This document shows, piece after piece, positions 46,690 through 55,811 of a DNA stretch of 64,000 nt. The translations under genes were made by a program, and so were the position numbers. Location of the stretch: assembly GCA_905233985.1 (NCBI GenBank), contig CAJOFA010000004.1:39343-103342 (forward strand), given 5' to 3'. A model generated the notes under the pieces. The model had not been told where the DNA came from. It did no database searches and was given only the letters and a program-made list of their open reading frames with translations. The first letter of the stretch is position 1; each line of letters begins with the position of its first letter. Origin of the DNA: an uncultured Prevotella sp. GTDB lineage: Bacteria > Bacteroidota > Bacteroidia > Bacteroidales > Bacteroidaceae.

Positions 46690-48072
46690 ATGAGTAATCA
46701 ACAGAAAGTGAATGGCAGTATTATTGCCATTGTCACCATGTTCTTCCTGTACGCTATGATTGCGTTCGTCACCAATCTGGCAGCACCCATCGGCGTCATC
46801 TGGAAGAGCCAGCCCGAGATTGACGGCAACAACATGCTGGGCATGCTGGGTAACTTCATGAACTTCTTTGCCTATCTGTTCATGGGTATTCCCGCAGGTA
46901 AGATGCTGACCAAGGTGGGCTACAAGAAGACAGCGCTCATCGGTATTGCCGTAGGTTTCTTCGGCGTGCTGACACAGTTCCTGTCCAGTTTCCCGACCGG
47001 TATTTCCGGTTTCTGCGTCTATCTGCTCGGAGCCTTTATCTCAGGTTTCTGCGTATGTATTCTGAATACCGTGGTGAACCCGATGCTGAACCTTCTCGGA
47101 GGTGGCGGTAACCGTGGTAACCAGTTGAATCTCATAGGAGGTACGCTAAATTCCCTTACCGGTACTTTAACCCCGATGCTGGTAGGTGCCTTGGTAGGAC
47201 AGGTAGTGACGATGAACGATGTCATCGAGAAGAAGCAGGTCATCATTAACGGTGTGAAGCGTATAGCTACCGAGGCTGATGTCACACAGATGTCTCAGGT
47301 AAACCTCGTCATGTTCATCGCTATGGCCGTGTTTGCACTGGCCTTCATTGCCCTGATCTTTATCCCCATTAAAGACCCCGAACTGGGTAAGGTTACGGCT
47401 GAGACGAAGTTCGAGCACTCTCCCTGGTCGTTCCGCCACTGCACACTGGGTGTCGTCGCCATCTTCTTCTATGTAGGTGTCGAGGTGGGTATCCCCGGAG
47501 CACTCAACTTCTACCTCTCCGATTTATCGGACAAGGGAGCAGGTCTCATAGAGAATGCTGCCAAGATAGGTGGAGCTGTAGCTGCCATGTACTGGCTGCT
47601 GATGCTTTGCGGACGTCTGGTATCCGGATTCATTGCCGGTAAGATTTCATCACGTCAGCTCATGCTCGGTACAACCTCCGTTGCTATGATACTGATTGCT
47701 GCCGCCATGTTTATTCCCAAAGACAATATCATCACGATGCCTTTGTTCGACATCATGGAGTTCAAATTCTGGACAGCTCAGGTACCCATTAGTGCTCTGT
47801 TACTTGTACTTTGTGGACTCTGCACCTCTATTATGTGGGCATCCATCTTCAACCTCGCTACCGAGGGTCTGGGCAAATACACAGCTCAAGCCAGTGGTAT
47901 CTTCATGATGATGGTTGTCGGTGGTGGTGTACTGCCGCTCATTCAGGGCTGGTTCTCCAACTTCATGGGTTACATGCCGAGCTACTTTGTCTATTTCCTT
48001 GCTGTCGGCTACATGTTCTACTACGCCCTCATCGGTTGCAAGAACGTCAACAAGGACATCCCCGTGGAGTAA
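46690..48072 (+). CDS. MFS sugar transporter of the gal operon
   Basis: This 460-residue major facilitator superfamily protein has about twelve transmembrane segments and the MFS loop with GKMLTKVGYKK near residue 75. An extra loop (residues 175-205, KKQVIINGVKRIATEAD) splits two central helices. By position between galM and galK it probably imports galactose, although sequence alone does not fix the sugar. The family resembles Bacteroidetes FucP/GluP-type hexose-proton symporters. It follows galM by 33 bases and precedes galK by 35 bases of stutter-like CGTAAATTGTAAATTG DNA. Confidence 0.85.
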   Translation: MSNQQKVNGSIIAIVTMFFLYAMIAFVTNLAAPIGVIWKSQPEIDGNNMLGMLGNFMNFFAYLFMGIPAGKMLTKVGYKKTALIGIAVGFFGVLTQFLSSFPTGISGFCVYLLGAFISGFCVCILNTVVNPMLNLLGGGGNRGNQLNLIGGTLNSLTGTLTPMLVGALVGQVVTMNDVIEKKQVIINGVKRIATEADVTQMSQVNLVMFIAMAVFALAFIALIFIPIKDPELGKVTAETKFEHSPWSFRHCTLGVVAIFFYVGVEVGIPGALNFYLSDLSDKGAGLIENAAKIGGAVAAMYWLLMLCGRLVSGFIAGKISSRQLMLGTTSVAMILIAAAMFIPKDNIITMPLFDIMEFKFWTAQVPISALLLVLCGLCTSIMWASIFNLATEGLGKYTAQASGIFMMMVVGGGVLPLIQGWFSNFMGYMPSYFVYFLAVGYMFYYALIGCKNVNKDIPVE

Positions 48073-48107
48073 ATCGTAAATTGTAAATTGTCAAATCGTA
48101 AACCAAT

Positions 48108-49274
48108 ATGATGGAAATTGATTTTGTAAGAAGCCGCTTCATCAAGCATTTTGATGGTAAGACAGGTAACGTATATGCCTCTCCAGGTCGTATTAATCTC
48201 ATTGGTGAGCACACCGACTACAACGGCGGGTTCGTATTCCCCGGAGCAGTCGACAAGGGCATCATGGCAGAGATACGCCCCAACGGAACAGAAGACACCG
48301 TCATGGCCTACGCCATTGACCTGAAGGACCGTGTTGACTTCCACCTGAACGACGAGAACGGCCCCCGTGCCTCTTGGGCACGCTATATCTTCGGTATCTC
48401 CAAGGAGATGCAGAAGCGTGGTGTTCCCGTCAAGGGATTCAACATCGCCTTTGCCGGCGACGTACCCCTCGGTGCCGGTATGTCTTCATCAGCTGCTATG
48501 GAGAGCTGCATCGCCTTTGGCTTGAACGATCTCTTCGGCGACAACAAAGTCTCCCAGTGGGACATGGTACTCGCAGGACAGGCTACCGAGCACAACTACT
48601 GCGGCGTGAAGTGCGGCATCATGGACCAGTTCGCCTCTGTCTTCGGCAAGGCAGGCTGTCTCATGCGCCTCGACTGCCGTAGCCGTGAGTTTGAGTACTT
48701 CCCCTTCAAGCCCGACGGCTATCGTCTCGTGCTGCTCGACTCTGTCGTGAAGCACCAGCTGTCAGGCTCTCCCTACAACGACCGCCGCAACTCCTGCGAG
48801 AATGTGGTGAAGCACATCCAGGCCAAGCATCCCGAAGGAAAGTTCGAGACACTGCGTGACTGCACTTGGGAACAGCTTGACGAGGTACGTGCCGAGGTAG
48901 GCGAAGAGGACTACAAGCGTGCCAAGTTCGTGCTCGGCGAGAAGGACCGCGTCCTTGCTGTCTGTGACGCCTTGAACGAAGGTGACTACGAGAAGGTCGG
49001 CGAGCTGATGTACCAGACGCACGAAGGTCTCTCGAAGGACTATGAGGTAAGCTGCGAAGAGCTCGACTTCCTCAACGACATCGCCAAGGAGAACGGTGTG
49101 ACCGGTTCACGCATCATGGGCGGTGGCTTCGGTGGCTGCACCATCAACCTCGTTCGCAACGACCTCTATCTGCAGTTTGTTGCCGACGCCAAGAAGCGCT
49201 TTAACGAGAAATACGGCCACGAGCCCAAAGTCTATGACGTAGTCATCGGCGACGGCTCACGCAAACTCTGTTAA
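48108..49274 (+). CDS. galK: GalK, galactokinase
   Basis: This 388-residue GHMP-family kinase phosphorylates galactose to galactose-1-phosphate. The signature GRINLIGEHTDYNGG (residues 26-40) is the galactokinase sugar-binding motif. GHMP ATP motif VPLGAGMSSSAAME lies near residue 122, and the last motif (GSRIMGGGFGGC) is near residue 335. It has two tandem ATG codons at 48108 and 48111. It completes the galM-MFS-galK set; galT and galE are not in the window. A hairpin 24 bases after the stop (49298-49335) probably ends the transcript. Confidence 0.96.
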   Translation: MMEIDFVRSRFIKHFDGKTGNVYASPGRINLIGEHTDYNGGFVFPGAVDKGIMAEIRPNGTEDTVMAYAIDLKDRVDFHLNDENGPRASWARYIFGISKEMQKRGVPVKGFNIAFAGDVPLGAGMSSSAAMESCIAFGLNDLFGDNKVSQWDMVLAGQATEHNYCGVKCGIMDQFASVFGKAGCLMRLDCRSREFEYFPFKPDGYRLVLLDSVVKHQLSGSPYNDRRNSCENVVKHIQAKHPEGKFETLRDCTWEQLDEVRAEVGEEDYKRAKFVLGEKDRVLAVCDALNEGDYEKVGELMYQTHEGLSKDYEVSCEELDFLNDIAKENGVTGSRIMGGGFGGCTINLVRNDLYLQFVADAKKRFNEKYGHEPKVYDVVIGDGSRKLC

Positions 49275-49297
49275 AGAAGCAAAGAAGCGGAAAAAGT

Positions 49298-49335
49298 AAG
49301 GAGTTGAGGAGTACAAATCACTCCCTCAACTCCTT
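49298..49335 (+). terminator. terminator hairpin of the gal operon
   Basis: A perfect 12-bp stem, AAGGAGTTGAGG at 49298-49309 with CCTCAACTCCTT at 49324-49335, has a 14-base loop and is followed by ATTTCTCTT. The T-tract is weak, so the strength is uncertain. Confidence 0.6.
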
Positions 49336-49467
49336 ATTTCTCTTCCACTCCCCTCGCCCCTCAAACTTAACTTCGTTGACTTTTGTCACGACTCGGCCAA
49401 ACGAGCAAACCTGATGGCTCTCGCTGCTCCAAAAGTTCAAACCTCAAACTTCAAACCTCAAACTTCA

Positions 49468-49914
49468 ATGTTCAACATCGACCGCCGTTATATTGACGCC
49501 CCTCAGTTCGAGGAGACCCTACAGAGTAAAATCATCACGGTACGCTCCAAATACCGTAACAACCCCACCCTGCCCCATGCCGACCATTTCGGTGTCAGCG
49601 ATGAGGAGTTCGAGGAGTATATCGACCGTAAGCAGGACCTGCTGGAATGGCAGAAGGACATGAAGCGACGCGGCCCGCTGTGGCTGGTCATCCTCTTCTG
49701 CATCCCACCCGTGCTCATCACCTGGAAGAACCCCGACAACAACCTCCTCTTCTGGCTCAGTTTCGTGGCCGGTCTTGTGCCCTGCCTGCTGCTCTGGCTC
49801 ATCTATAAGCTCATTGCACGCCAACGGGAGAAGCGACTCTACGACGAGCGCTGCGAGAAATACATTGAAGCCCTGCAGCAATGGGCAGAGGAACATGTCA
49901 ACAAAGAACAATAA
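49468..49914 (+). CDS. small membrane protein of unknown function
   Basis: This 148-residue protein has a soluble N-terminus (residues 1-70) and two transmembrane segments (about 72-90 and 96-115), followed by a charged amphipathic C-terminus (RQREKRLYDERCEKYIEAL). The frame opens upstream at 49414, but that part encodes VQTSNFKPQTS from a stutter run (CAAACCTCAAACTTC words), so ATG 49468 is chosen. It is not recognised. It ends 9 bases before the GH2 gene and may begin its transcript. No catalytic motif is seen. Confidence 0.65.
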   Translation: MFNIDRRYIDAPQFEETLQSKIITVRSKYRNNPTLPHADHFGVSDEEFEEYIDRKQDLLEWQKDMKRRGPLWLVILFCIPPVLITWKNPDNNLLFWLSFVAGLVPCLLLWLIYKLIARQREKRLYDERCEKYIEALQQWAEEHVNKEQ

Positions 49915-49923
49915 GAAAAGCCT

Positions 49924-52509
49924 ATGAAAAACTTTCGACGTTTCGTTCTATTCATGTTGTCAACCTTCTTCATCGGACATGTTGCCGGCGCCGCATCCTT
50001 CAAACTCACCGACGGCTGGCAGGTGCAGTCATCAGCTAAGATTCAGACTTCCGGTGCCCAGCTCTCCACCTCCCAGTACACGACCGACGGATGGCTTTCT
50101 GCCTCTGTTCCCTCCACCCTCATGGGTGTCCTCATTGCCAACGGCGTAGAGCCCGAGGCATTGACGGCAGAGGACTACCAGCGCATCGACCGTCATCAGT
50201 TTGATGTCAGTTGGTGGTATCGCACCACCTTCACACTCCCTATTCAAAAGGACGTCGAACACGTCATACTTTCTTTCGACGGCATCAGCTATCGTGCCAA
50301 CATCTGGCTCAACGGCCATCAGATAGCCACCTCACAAGAAGTGTTCGGCACTTTCCGACAGTTTAGCTTTGACGTCACCCCCTATGTCCGGCAGCACAAC
50401 GTTCTTGCCGTAGAGGTGTTCCGTGCACAGCCCGGCGAACCCAACACTGGTTTTGCCGACTGGAACCCACGTCCTGCCGACGAGAGCATGGGCATTTTTC
50501 GCGAGGTGACGGTGAAGACCTGTCACTCCGTGTCGGTTGCCTATACTGCGGTGCAGTCGAAAGTCCGCAAAGAAACGCTCGACGGAGCCACCCTGAACAT
50601 CGATGCCGTTGTCACGAACTACGCTGACCACGAAGTCAAGGGAACCCTTCGCGGTACAATCGAAGACATGGAGTTCACCGCCAATGTCACGCTGGCCCCT
50701 CATGAACGCCGACTGCTCAACCTCGTTTCCAATACCTATATCCATCATCCGCGGCTGTGGTGGTGCCACAACATGGGTACTCCCGAGCTCTATGACCTGC
50801 ATGTCGATTTCATCGAGGGAGAGGACATCATCTCCGACTCCGAGGACATCCGTTTCGGCATCCGTGAGATAGAGACCTTCCTCACCCCCGAGGGCTATCG
50901 CTCCTTCAAGCTCAACGGACGTGACATCCTGCTGCGGGGAGCCGGATGGACCGACGAGCTCTATCTGCGTGACACCCCCGCCACCAACCGCCTCCAGCTG
51001 GAGTATGTCCGTGACATGAACATGAACGCCGTGCGTTTCGAGGGCTTCTGGGGCAACTCACAGAACCTCTATGACCTCTGCGACGAGCTGGGTCTGCTGG
51101 TGCTCGTGGGCTGGAGCTGTCACTGGGAGTGGGAAGACTATCTGGGCAGCCCCTGTGCAGAGCCCTACGGCGGCATTACCAGTCCCGAGAACATCGCCCT
51201 CGTCGGACAGTCTTTCGAGGACCAGGTGCTCTGGCTCCGCCATCACCCCTCCATCATCGCCTGGTTCGTGGGCAGCGACATGATTCCCAAACCCGAGCTG
51301 GAGGAGCTTTACCGCAAGACGCTCGGCACCTATGACGACCGCAGCTATCTCATTTCCGCCAAGGAGATGAATAGCACTCTCTCCGGACCGTCAGGCACCA
51401 AGATGGCCGGTCCCTACGAGTATGTAGGCCCTGCCTATTGGTATGACCCGCAAGCCCCGGGCGGAGCCTTCGGCTTCAATACCGAGACAGGCATCGGCGC
51501 TCAGCTCCCCGTCAAGGAGTCGCTTCAGAAGATGCTGGGCAAGCGGCTCTTTCCCATCGACAACCGCTGGGACATACTCTGCACGGCGTCCGAGTCGGCC
51601 ATGAACTCCCTCGCCAAGCTGACCGAGGTGATTGATGCACGCTTCGGAGCCTCCGGTGACATCGACCAGTATCTGCACCGTGCCGACCTGCTGAACTACG
51701 AGAGCACCCGGGCCATGTTCGAGAGCTTCCGCGTCCGTGTGCCCCACACCACCGGCATCATCCAGTGGATGCTCAACTCAGCACGTCCAGGCATCTACTG
51801 GCAGCTCTACGACTATTACAAACAGCCCAATGCTGCCTACTATGCCGTGAAACGGGCCAACGCCCCCGTCCAACTCATCTACGACTACCAGCGCCGTGCC
51901 GTCTATGCCGTCAACGAGACCCTGCAGCCCGTCATCCTCACCGCCACCATGCAGCTGGTTCCCCTCCAAGCTCAAACTTCAAACATCAAACATCAAACTT
52001 CAAACATCAAACCTCAAACATCAACAAAGCTCTTCGACCTCCCGCCGTTCGATGCCGAAGGAGCCTTCCTGTTCCTGCAGGCAACCGCCGCCGACGGACA
52101 GCAACTGGCAATGAACGAATATTTCATCCCCAACGGCAGCGACACCTACGAATGGGACAAGAGCACCTGGGTGGGAACACCCATCGCCCGCTACTCCTCC
52201 TACCGCGTGCTCGACGAGCTGCCCGAGGTGACCTGTCAGACCACCGCTCGCCGCGTAGCCTCCGACAACCACCGCTACGAAGTGACGCTCACCAACCCCA
52301 CACAGTCCGTAGCCTTCATGCTGCGGCTCACCGCCAAGGACAATAAAAGCCAGCTGCTGTGCCCCGCCTTCTGGTCCGACAACTACATCACCCTGGCACC
52401 AGGAGAGCAGCGCACCGTCACCTGCACCTTGCCGGATGACTCGGGAGATACGGAGAATGCGACATTCTTCCTCGAAGGCTGGAACGTCAAACCCACAGTC
52501 ATCAACTAA
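49924..52509 (+). CDS. GH2 exo-beta-D-glucosaminidase-like glycoside hydrolase
   Basis: This 861-residue exported enzyme has a signal peptide (to about residue 24), a GH2 sugar-binding domain (residues 45-200), an immunoglobulin-like domain and the TIM barrel. Instead of the usual GH2 Asn-Glu pair it has Ser-Asp (SD at 451-452 in WFVGSDMIP), and Glu at 521 in NTETGIG is the candidate nucleophile. From memory, SD and Glu about 70 residues apart mark exo-beta-D-glucosaminidases such as CsxA. A C-terminal insert (about residues 683-701, QTSNIKHQTSNIKPQTS) comes from a stuttered DNA word and sits in a linker before the last domain. A PIG-L gene follows after 12 bases. Confidence 0.88.
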   Translation: MKNFRRFVLFMLSTFFIGHVAGAASFKLTDGWQVQSSAKIQTSGAQLSTSQYTTDGWLSASVPSTLMGVLIANGVEPEALTAEDYQRIDRHQFDVSWWYRTTFTLPIQKDVEHVILSFDGISYRANIWLNGHQIATSQEVFGTFRQFSFDVTPYVRQHNVLAVEVFRAQPGEPNTGFADWNPRPADESMGIFREVTVKTCHSVSVAYTAVQSKVRKETLDGATLNIDAVVTNYADHEVKGTLRGTIEDMEFTANVTLAPHERRLLNLVSNTYIHHPRLWWCHNMGTPELYDLHVDFIEGEDIISDSEDIRFGIREIETFLTPEGYRSFKLNGRDILLRGAGWTDELYLRDTPATNRLQLEYVRDMNMNAVRFEGFWGNSQNLYDLCDELGLLVLVGWSCHWEWEDYLGSPCAEPYGGITSPENIALVGQSFEDQVLWLRHHPSIIAWFVGSDMIPKPELEELYRKTLGTYDDRSYLISAKEMNSTLSGPSGTKMAGPYEYVGPAYWYDPQAPGGAFGFNTETGIGAQLPVKESLQKMLGKRLFPIDNRWDILCTASESAMNSLAKLTEVIDARFGASGDIDQYLHRADLLNYESTRAMFESFRVRVPHTTGIIQWMLNSARPGIYWQLYDYYKQPNAAYYAVKRANAPVQLIYDYQRRAVYAVNETLQPVILTATMQLVPLQAQTSNIKHQTSNIKPQTSTKLFDLPPFDAEGAFLFLQATAADGQQLAMNEYFIPNGSDTYEWDKSTWVGTPIARYSSYRVLDELPEVTCQTTARRVASDNHRYEVTLTNPTQSVAFMLRLTAKDNKSQLLCPAFWSDNYITLAPGEQRTVTCTLPDDSGDTENATFFLEGWNVKPTVIN

Positions 52510-52521
52510 CGCTCAACGATT

Positions 52522-53658
52522 ATGAATCTGAATCTCACCGATACCATCAAGATGCCCGACCACCAGCTGCGCCGACAGGTCGTCGATCTCTGTAGAAGAG
52601 TCGGAAAGCCCCTGCTGAAGCTCTCCACCAAGGACTATGTGGACAACGGACTGGGCCACCTCGTCAAGCAGTTTGACGGACAGGCAGGCCTTGTTAACAT
52701 CGAAGTATTCAACGAGCTGCAGCACACCATCACCGGATGGCCTGGCGGCAAGCCCAATGTCGATGACAGCACCCGTCCGGAGCGTGCCACCCCCTACCCC
52801 AAGCGCATCATCGTGTTCTCCCCCCATCCCGACGACGACGTCATCTCCATGGGCGGCACCATCCGACGACTCATGCAGCAGAAACATGATGTCCATATCG
52901 CCTATGAGACCTCCGGCAACATTGCCGTAGGCGATGAGGAAGTCAGACGCTTCATGCACTTCACCAACGGCTTCAACAAGATTTTCGCCGAAGGCAAAGA
53001 CCAGATTATCACCGAGAGCTACCACTCCGTCAAGGCCTTCCTGAACCAGAAGAAAGAAGGCGATATGGACACCGACAAGATACTTCGCATGAAATCCCTC
53101 ATTCGTCGTGGCGAGGCACGTCTGGCATGTGAATACAACGGCATACAGAGTGACCACATCCATTTCCTCGAACTGCCGTTCTATGAGAGCGGACGCATCG
53201 AGAAACTGCCCATGACCGAGCAGGACGTCATCCCCGTGCAGAAGCTCCTTGCCGAGATACAGCCCCATCAGATCTACGTCGCTGCCGACCTTGCCGACCC
53301 GCATGGCACCCACCGCAAGTGTACCGATGCGGTGCTGGCAGCCATCGACGAAGAGAAGAAGGCAGGAGCCCAGTGGTTGCACGACTGCCGAGTATGGATG
53401 TATCGCGGAGCATGGGCAGAATGGGATGTCGCCGACATAGAGATGTGTGTGCCCATGAGCCCCGAGGAAGTCCGGGAGAAGCGAAACGCCATCCTGCGCC
53501 ATCAGAGTCAGATGGAAAGCGCCCCGTTCATGGGTGACGACGAACGGCTGTTCTGGCAACGCGCCGAAGACCGCAACCGCAACACTGCCAAGCGCTACGA
53601 CGACCTCGGGCTGGCCTGCTATGAAGCCATGGAAGCATTTGTGGAATACAAAATATAA
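52522..53658 (+). CDS. PIG-L deacetylase, freestanding C-terminal half of a usually two-domain protein
   Basis: This 378-residue PIG-L/LmbE-family protein has the zinc motif SPHPDDDVISMGG near residues 98-110 and later HGTHRKC (near 263). In Bacteroides-type genomes, as I recall, this sequence (HTITGWPGGKPN, then PKRIIVFSPHPDDD) is the C-terminal part of a roughly 660-residue protein whose N-terminal half is a NagB-like glucosamine-6-phosphate deaminase. Here the N-terminal deaminase domain is missing; the frame begins just before the joint (RRVGKPLLKLSTKDYV). The enzyme probably removes N-acetyl groups from GlcNAc-type sugars. It sits between the GH2 and GH20 genes, in the same direction. 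Confidence 0.85.
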   Translation: MNLNLTDTIKMPDHQLRRQVVDLCRRVGKPLLKLSTKDYVDNGLGHLVKQFDGQAGLVNIEVFNELQHTITGWPGGKPNVDDSTRPERATPYPKRIIVFSPHPDDDVISMGGTIRRLMQQKHDVHIAYETSGNIAVGDEEVRRFMHFTNGFNKIFAEGKDQIITESYHSVKAFLNQKKEGDMDTDKILRMKSLIRRGEARLACEYNGIQSDHIHFLELPFYESGRIEKLPMTEQDVIPVQKLLAEIQPHQIYVAADLADPHGTHRKCTDAVLAAIDEEKKAGAQWLHDCRVWMYRGAWAEWDVADIEMCVPMSPEEVREKRNAILRHQSQMESAPFMGDDERLFWQRAEDRNRNTAKRYDDLGLACYEAMEAFVEYKI

Positions 53659-53677
53659 AAGAAAAAGTAAGAAAGTA

Positions 53678-53775
53678 AAAAGGTAAAAAAGTAAAAAAAA
53701 GAAGTGTATGGATAAGATAATGATCATAAAGCAGAGGAATATCAAGGTGACAGGTGTTTTACTCTTTTACCTTTT
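53678..53775 (+). repeat. inverted repeat flanking the GH20 start codon
   Basis: A 19-nt arm at 53678-53696 (AAAAGGTAAAAAAGTAAAA) and one at 53757-53775 are complementary at 18 of 19 positions. The ATG at 53708 and any ribosome site lie in the 60-base loop. The right arm encodes most of the signal peptide core. Both arms are self-similar stutter words. Confidence 0.65.
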
Positions 53776-55330
53776 AACCTTTTTACCTATATCTGCGCAG
53801 TACGACGTAGTTCCTATGCCTCAGCAGATTCAGCTGAGTGAGGGCGAGACCTTCGTCCTCGATGCCGACGTCCATATCTGGGGGGTAGACGGACTAGAAC
53901 GGGAAGCAGCCTTTCTGCAGACCTATCTGTCCGAAATCACAGGACTGCAGCTGCCCATCAGCACCCAGAAGCAACGCAACGAGCGCTATATCGAGCTCAC
54001 CGTGTCGCCCGAAGTCACCAACCGCGAGGGCTACGTCCTCACCGTCACCGACCAGGCCGTCACCATCAAGGGCGGTTCAGCGGCAGGCGTCTTCTACGGC
54101 ATCCAAACCCTCCGCAAATCCCTCAGCCCTCAGCCCTCGAACCTCAAACTTCAGCCCGTCGAAATCACCGATGCCCCGCGCTTCCCCTATCGTGGCATGC
54201 ACCTCGACTGCTCCCGTCATTTCTTCCCCGTGAGTTTCATCAAGAAGTATATCGACCTGCTCGCCTTGCACAACATGAACGTGTTTCACTGGCACCTCAG
54301 CGACGACCAGGGATGGCGCATCGAGATGAAGAAATGGCCGCGCCTGACCACCATTGGCTCCCAGCGCACAGGAACAATCATCGGCACTAATTCCGACCTT
54401 GACGACCACATCCCCTATGGCGGCTACTACACCCAGGACGAAGCTCGCAGCATTGTCGAGTATGCCAAGGAACGCCACATCACCGTCATCCCCGAGATAG
54501 ACATGCCCGGTCACATGCTGGCAGCCCTGGCCAGCTATCCTGAGTTGGGCTGCACCGGTGGTCCCTATCAGGTAGGCCATTACTGGGGCGTCTATAAAGA
54601 TGTGCTCTGCGTGGGCAACCCCCGAGTCTATCAGTTTGTGGAAGACGTGCTGACCGAAATCATGGACATCTTCCCTTCAGAGGTCATCCACATCGGAGGC
54701 GACGAGACACCCACGGAGAAGTGGGAAGCCTGTCCCAAGTGCCAAGCCCTCCATCTGGAAGGCGCCGCCCTTCAGGGTTTCTTCACCAAGCGAGTCTTTG
54801 ACTTCCTCACGGCTCATGGTCGCCGTGCTTTGGGATGGGACGAGATACTCGATGGCTGTCCGCAGGATGCCATGATTATGTCGTGGCGTGGCACGGAGCC
54901 GGGTGCGAAGGCCGCAAGCCTCGGGCATGATGTCATCATGGCCCCTACCACCCATTGTTATTTCGACTATCAGCAGACCGCCGACCCGTTGTTCGAGCCC
55001 AGTCGCTGCGGCGGATGCATCACCGTGGAGAAGGTCTATAGTCTTGAGCCCGTCCCCGAAGGCGCCACCGCAGAGGCAACACAACATATCCTCGGCGTAC
55101 AGGCCAATCTCTGGACGGAATATGTCATCAACGAAGAACTGGCAGAATACCAAGCCCTTCCCCGCATGTCAGCCCTTGCCGAAGTGCAATGGACACAGCC
55201 GGAGCGCAAGGACTATGCAGCTTTCCAGCAGCGCCTCACCCGCCTAACAACCCTTTTCGACCGTCTCCACTACACCTACGCCAAGCATCTCTGGCCAGAC
55301 CGCACCCTGCCCAACCGCTGGCAGTTCTGA
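53708..55330 (+). CDS. GH20 beta-N-acetylhexosaminidase
   Basis: This 540-residue exported hexosaminidase has a signal peptide (VLLFYLLTFLPISAQ), an N-terminal GH20b-like domain (residues 35-145) and the GH20 TIM barrel (from about 160) with HWHLSDDQGWRIE and the catalytic Asp-Glu pair D332-E333 in HIGGDETPTEKW. It removes terminal GlcNAc or GalNAc by substrate-assisted catalysis. A start at 53720 is possible. Residues 138-150 (SPQPSNLKLQP) come from a stuttered DNA word at the joint between the domains. With the GH2 and PIG-L genes it builds a chitin/chitosan or N-glycan degradation locus. Confidence 0.93.
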   Translation: MDKIMIIKQRNIKVTGVLLFYLLTFLPISAQYDVVPMPQQIQLSEGETFVLDADVHIWGVDGLEREAAFLQTYLSEITGLQLPISTQKQRNERYIELTVSPEVTNREGYVLTVTDQAVTIKGGSAAGVFYGIQTLRKSLSPQPSNLKLQPVEITDAPRFPYRGMHLDCSRHFFPVSFIKKYIDLLALHNMNVFHWHLSDDQGWRIEMKKWPRLTTIGSQRTGTIIGTNSDLDDHIPYGGYYTQDEARSIVEYAKERHITVIPEIDMPGHMLAALASYPELGCTGGPYQVGHYWGVYKDVLCVGNPRVYQFVEDVLTEIMDIFPSEVIHIGGDETPTEKWEACPKCQALHLEGAALQGFFTKRVFDFLTAHGRRALGWDEILDGCPQDAMIMSWRGTEPGAKAASLGHDVIMAPTTHCYFDYQQTADPLFEPSRCGGCITVEKVYSLEPVPEGATAEATQHILGVQANLWTEYVINEELAEYQALPRMSALAEVQWTQPERKDYAAFQQRLTRLTTLFDRLHYTYAKHLWPDRTLPNRWQF

Positions 55331-55668
55331 AAGATTGTACTGGTGAGCCGTTTTTTATGCTTCCTTTGAGTCATAGGTACCATTCGCATGACCATTGGGA
55401 GACATTCCCTTCCGGCTCACTTGCCTTACATTTGCAAAGGTACGACATTGGGAAGGGGTGCCTTCAGCTTGCTGCAGGTTCCGCGTGATTTTGATGGCTT
55501 GTTGCTGCCTTGAAGTCGAGAGTCCCCTCGGTGAAGGTCGCTTCGGGGCGCAGGTAGATTTATGTTTTTTGAGGGAATTCTTTGGGTATTATTTTCGATA
55601 ATTTTATAAATTTCTTACGTTCGAAGAAAAAAGTACACTTTTTCTTTCTCACATAATTGAAATATTTG
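55331..55668. other. 338-bp gene-free stretch with a conserved-looking non-coding segment
   Basis: No gene fits here. Bases 55385-55600 are GC-richer and ordered (TCCGGCTCACTTGCC, then TTGCTGCAGGTTCCGCG and CGGTGAAGGTCGCTTCGG). I recall alike segments in other Prevotella genomes, where they are often annotated as spurious ORFs. A back-to-back promoter pair, TACATTTG and CAAAGGTA, lies at 55427-55442. It may be a repeat or an RNA gene; nothing firm supports either. From 55601 to 55668 the sequence is AT-rich. Confidence 0.4.
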
Positions 55669-55676
55669 TATCTTTG
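55669..55676 (+). promoter_or_regulatory. -7 element of the ORF6N island
   Basis: TATCTTTG fits TAnnTTTG, 30 bases before a 31-codon frame and 136 bases before the ORF6N gene. No clear -33 box is visible. Confidence 0.55.
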
Positions 55677-55705
55677 CAATCAAGTATTACGCTAATCATA
55701 CAAAT

Positions 55706-55801
55706 ATGAAAAGAATTTGGAACACGTTCTGTGAAGATATCAGCAAGCACTTGGGTGGTCGCGCTATGACCACAAATCAGAAAGGAGAAAGAAAATTATA
55801 A
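55706..55801 (+). CDS. short peptide or leader upstream of the ORF6N gene
   Basis: A 31-codon frame with ATG behind a -7 element encodes MKRIWNTFCEDISKHLGG and a basic tail, ending 10 bases before the ORF6N start. It might be a leader peptide or the remnant of a small protein. A RBS-like AGGAGA (55783-55788) lies inside its last codons and serves the next gene. Family unknown. Confidence 0.4.
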   Translation: MKRIWNTFCEDISKHLGGRAMTTNQKGERKL

Positions 55802-55811
55802 ACGTTAAATC

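Noticed and set aside
52513..53745. 410-residue antisense frame over the PIG-L gene
   Set aside because: The sense frame has catalytic motifs; the antisense frame has none and spans a stutter.
55189..55488. 99-residue frame past the GH20 gene
   Set aside because: It overlaps the GH20 end out of frame and extends into a block I take to be non-coding.
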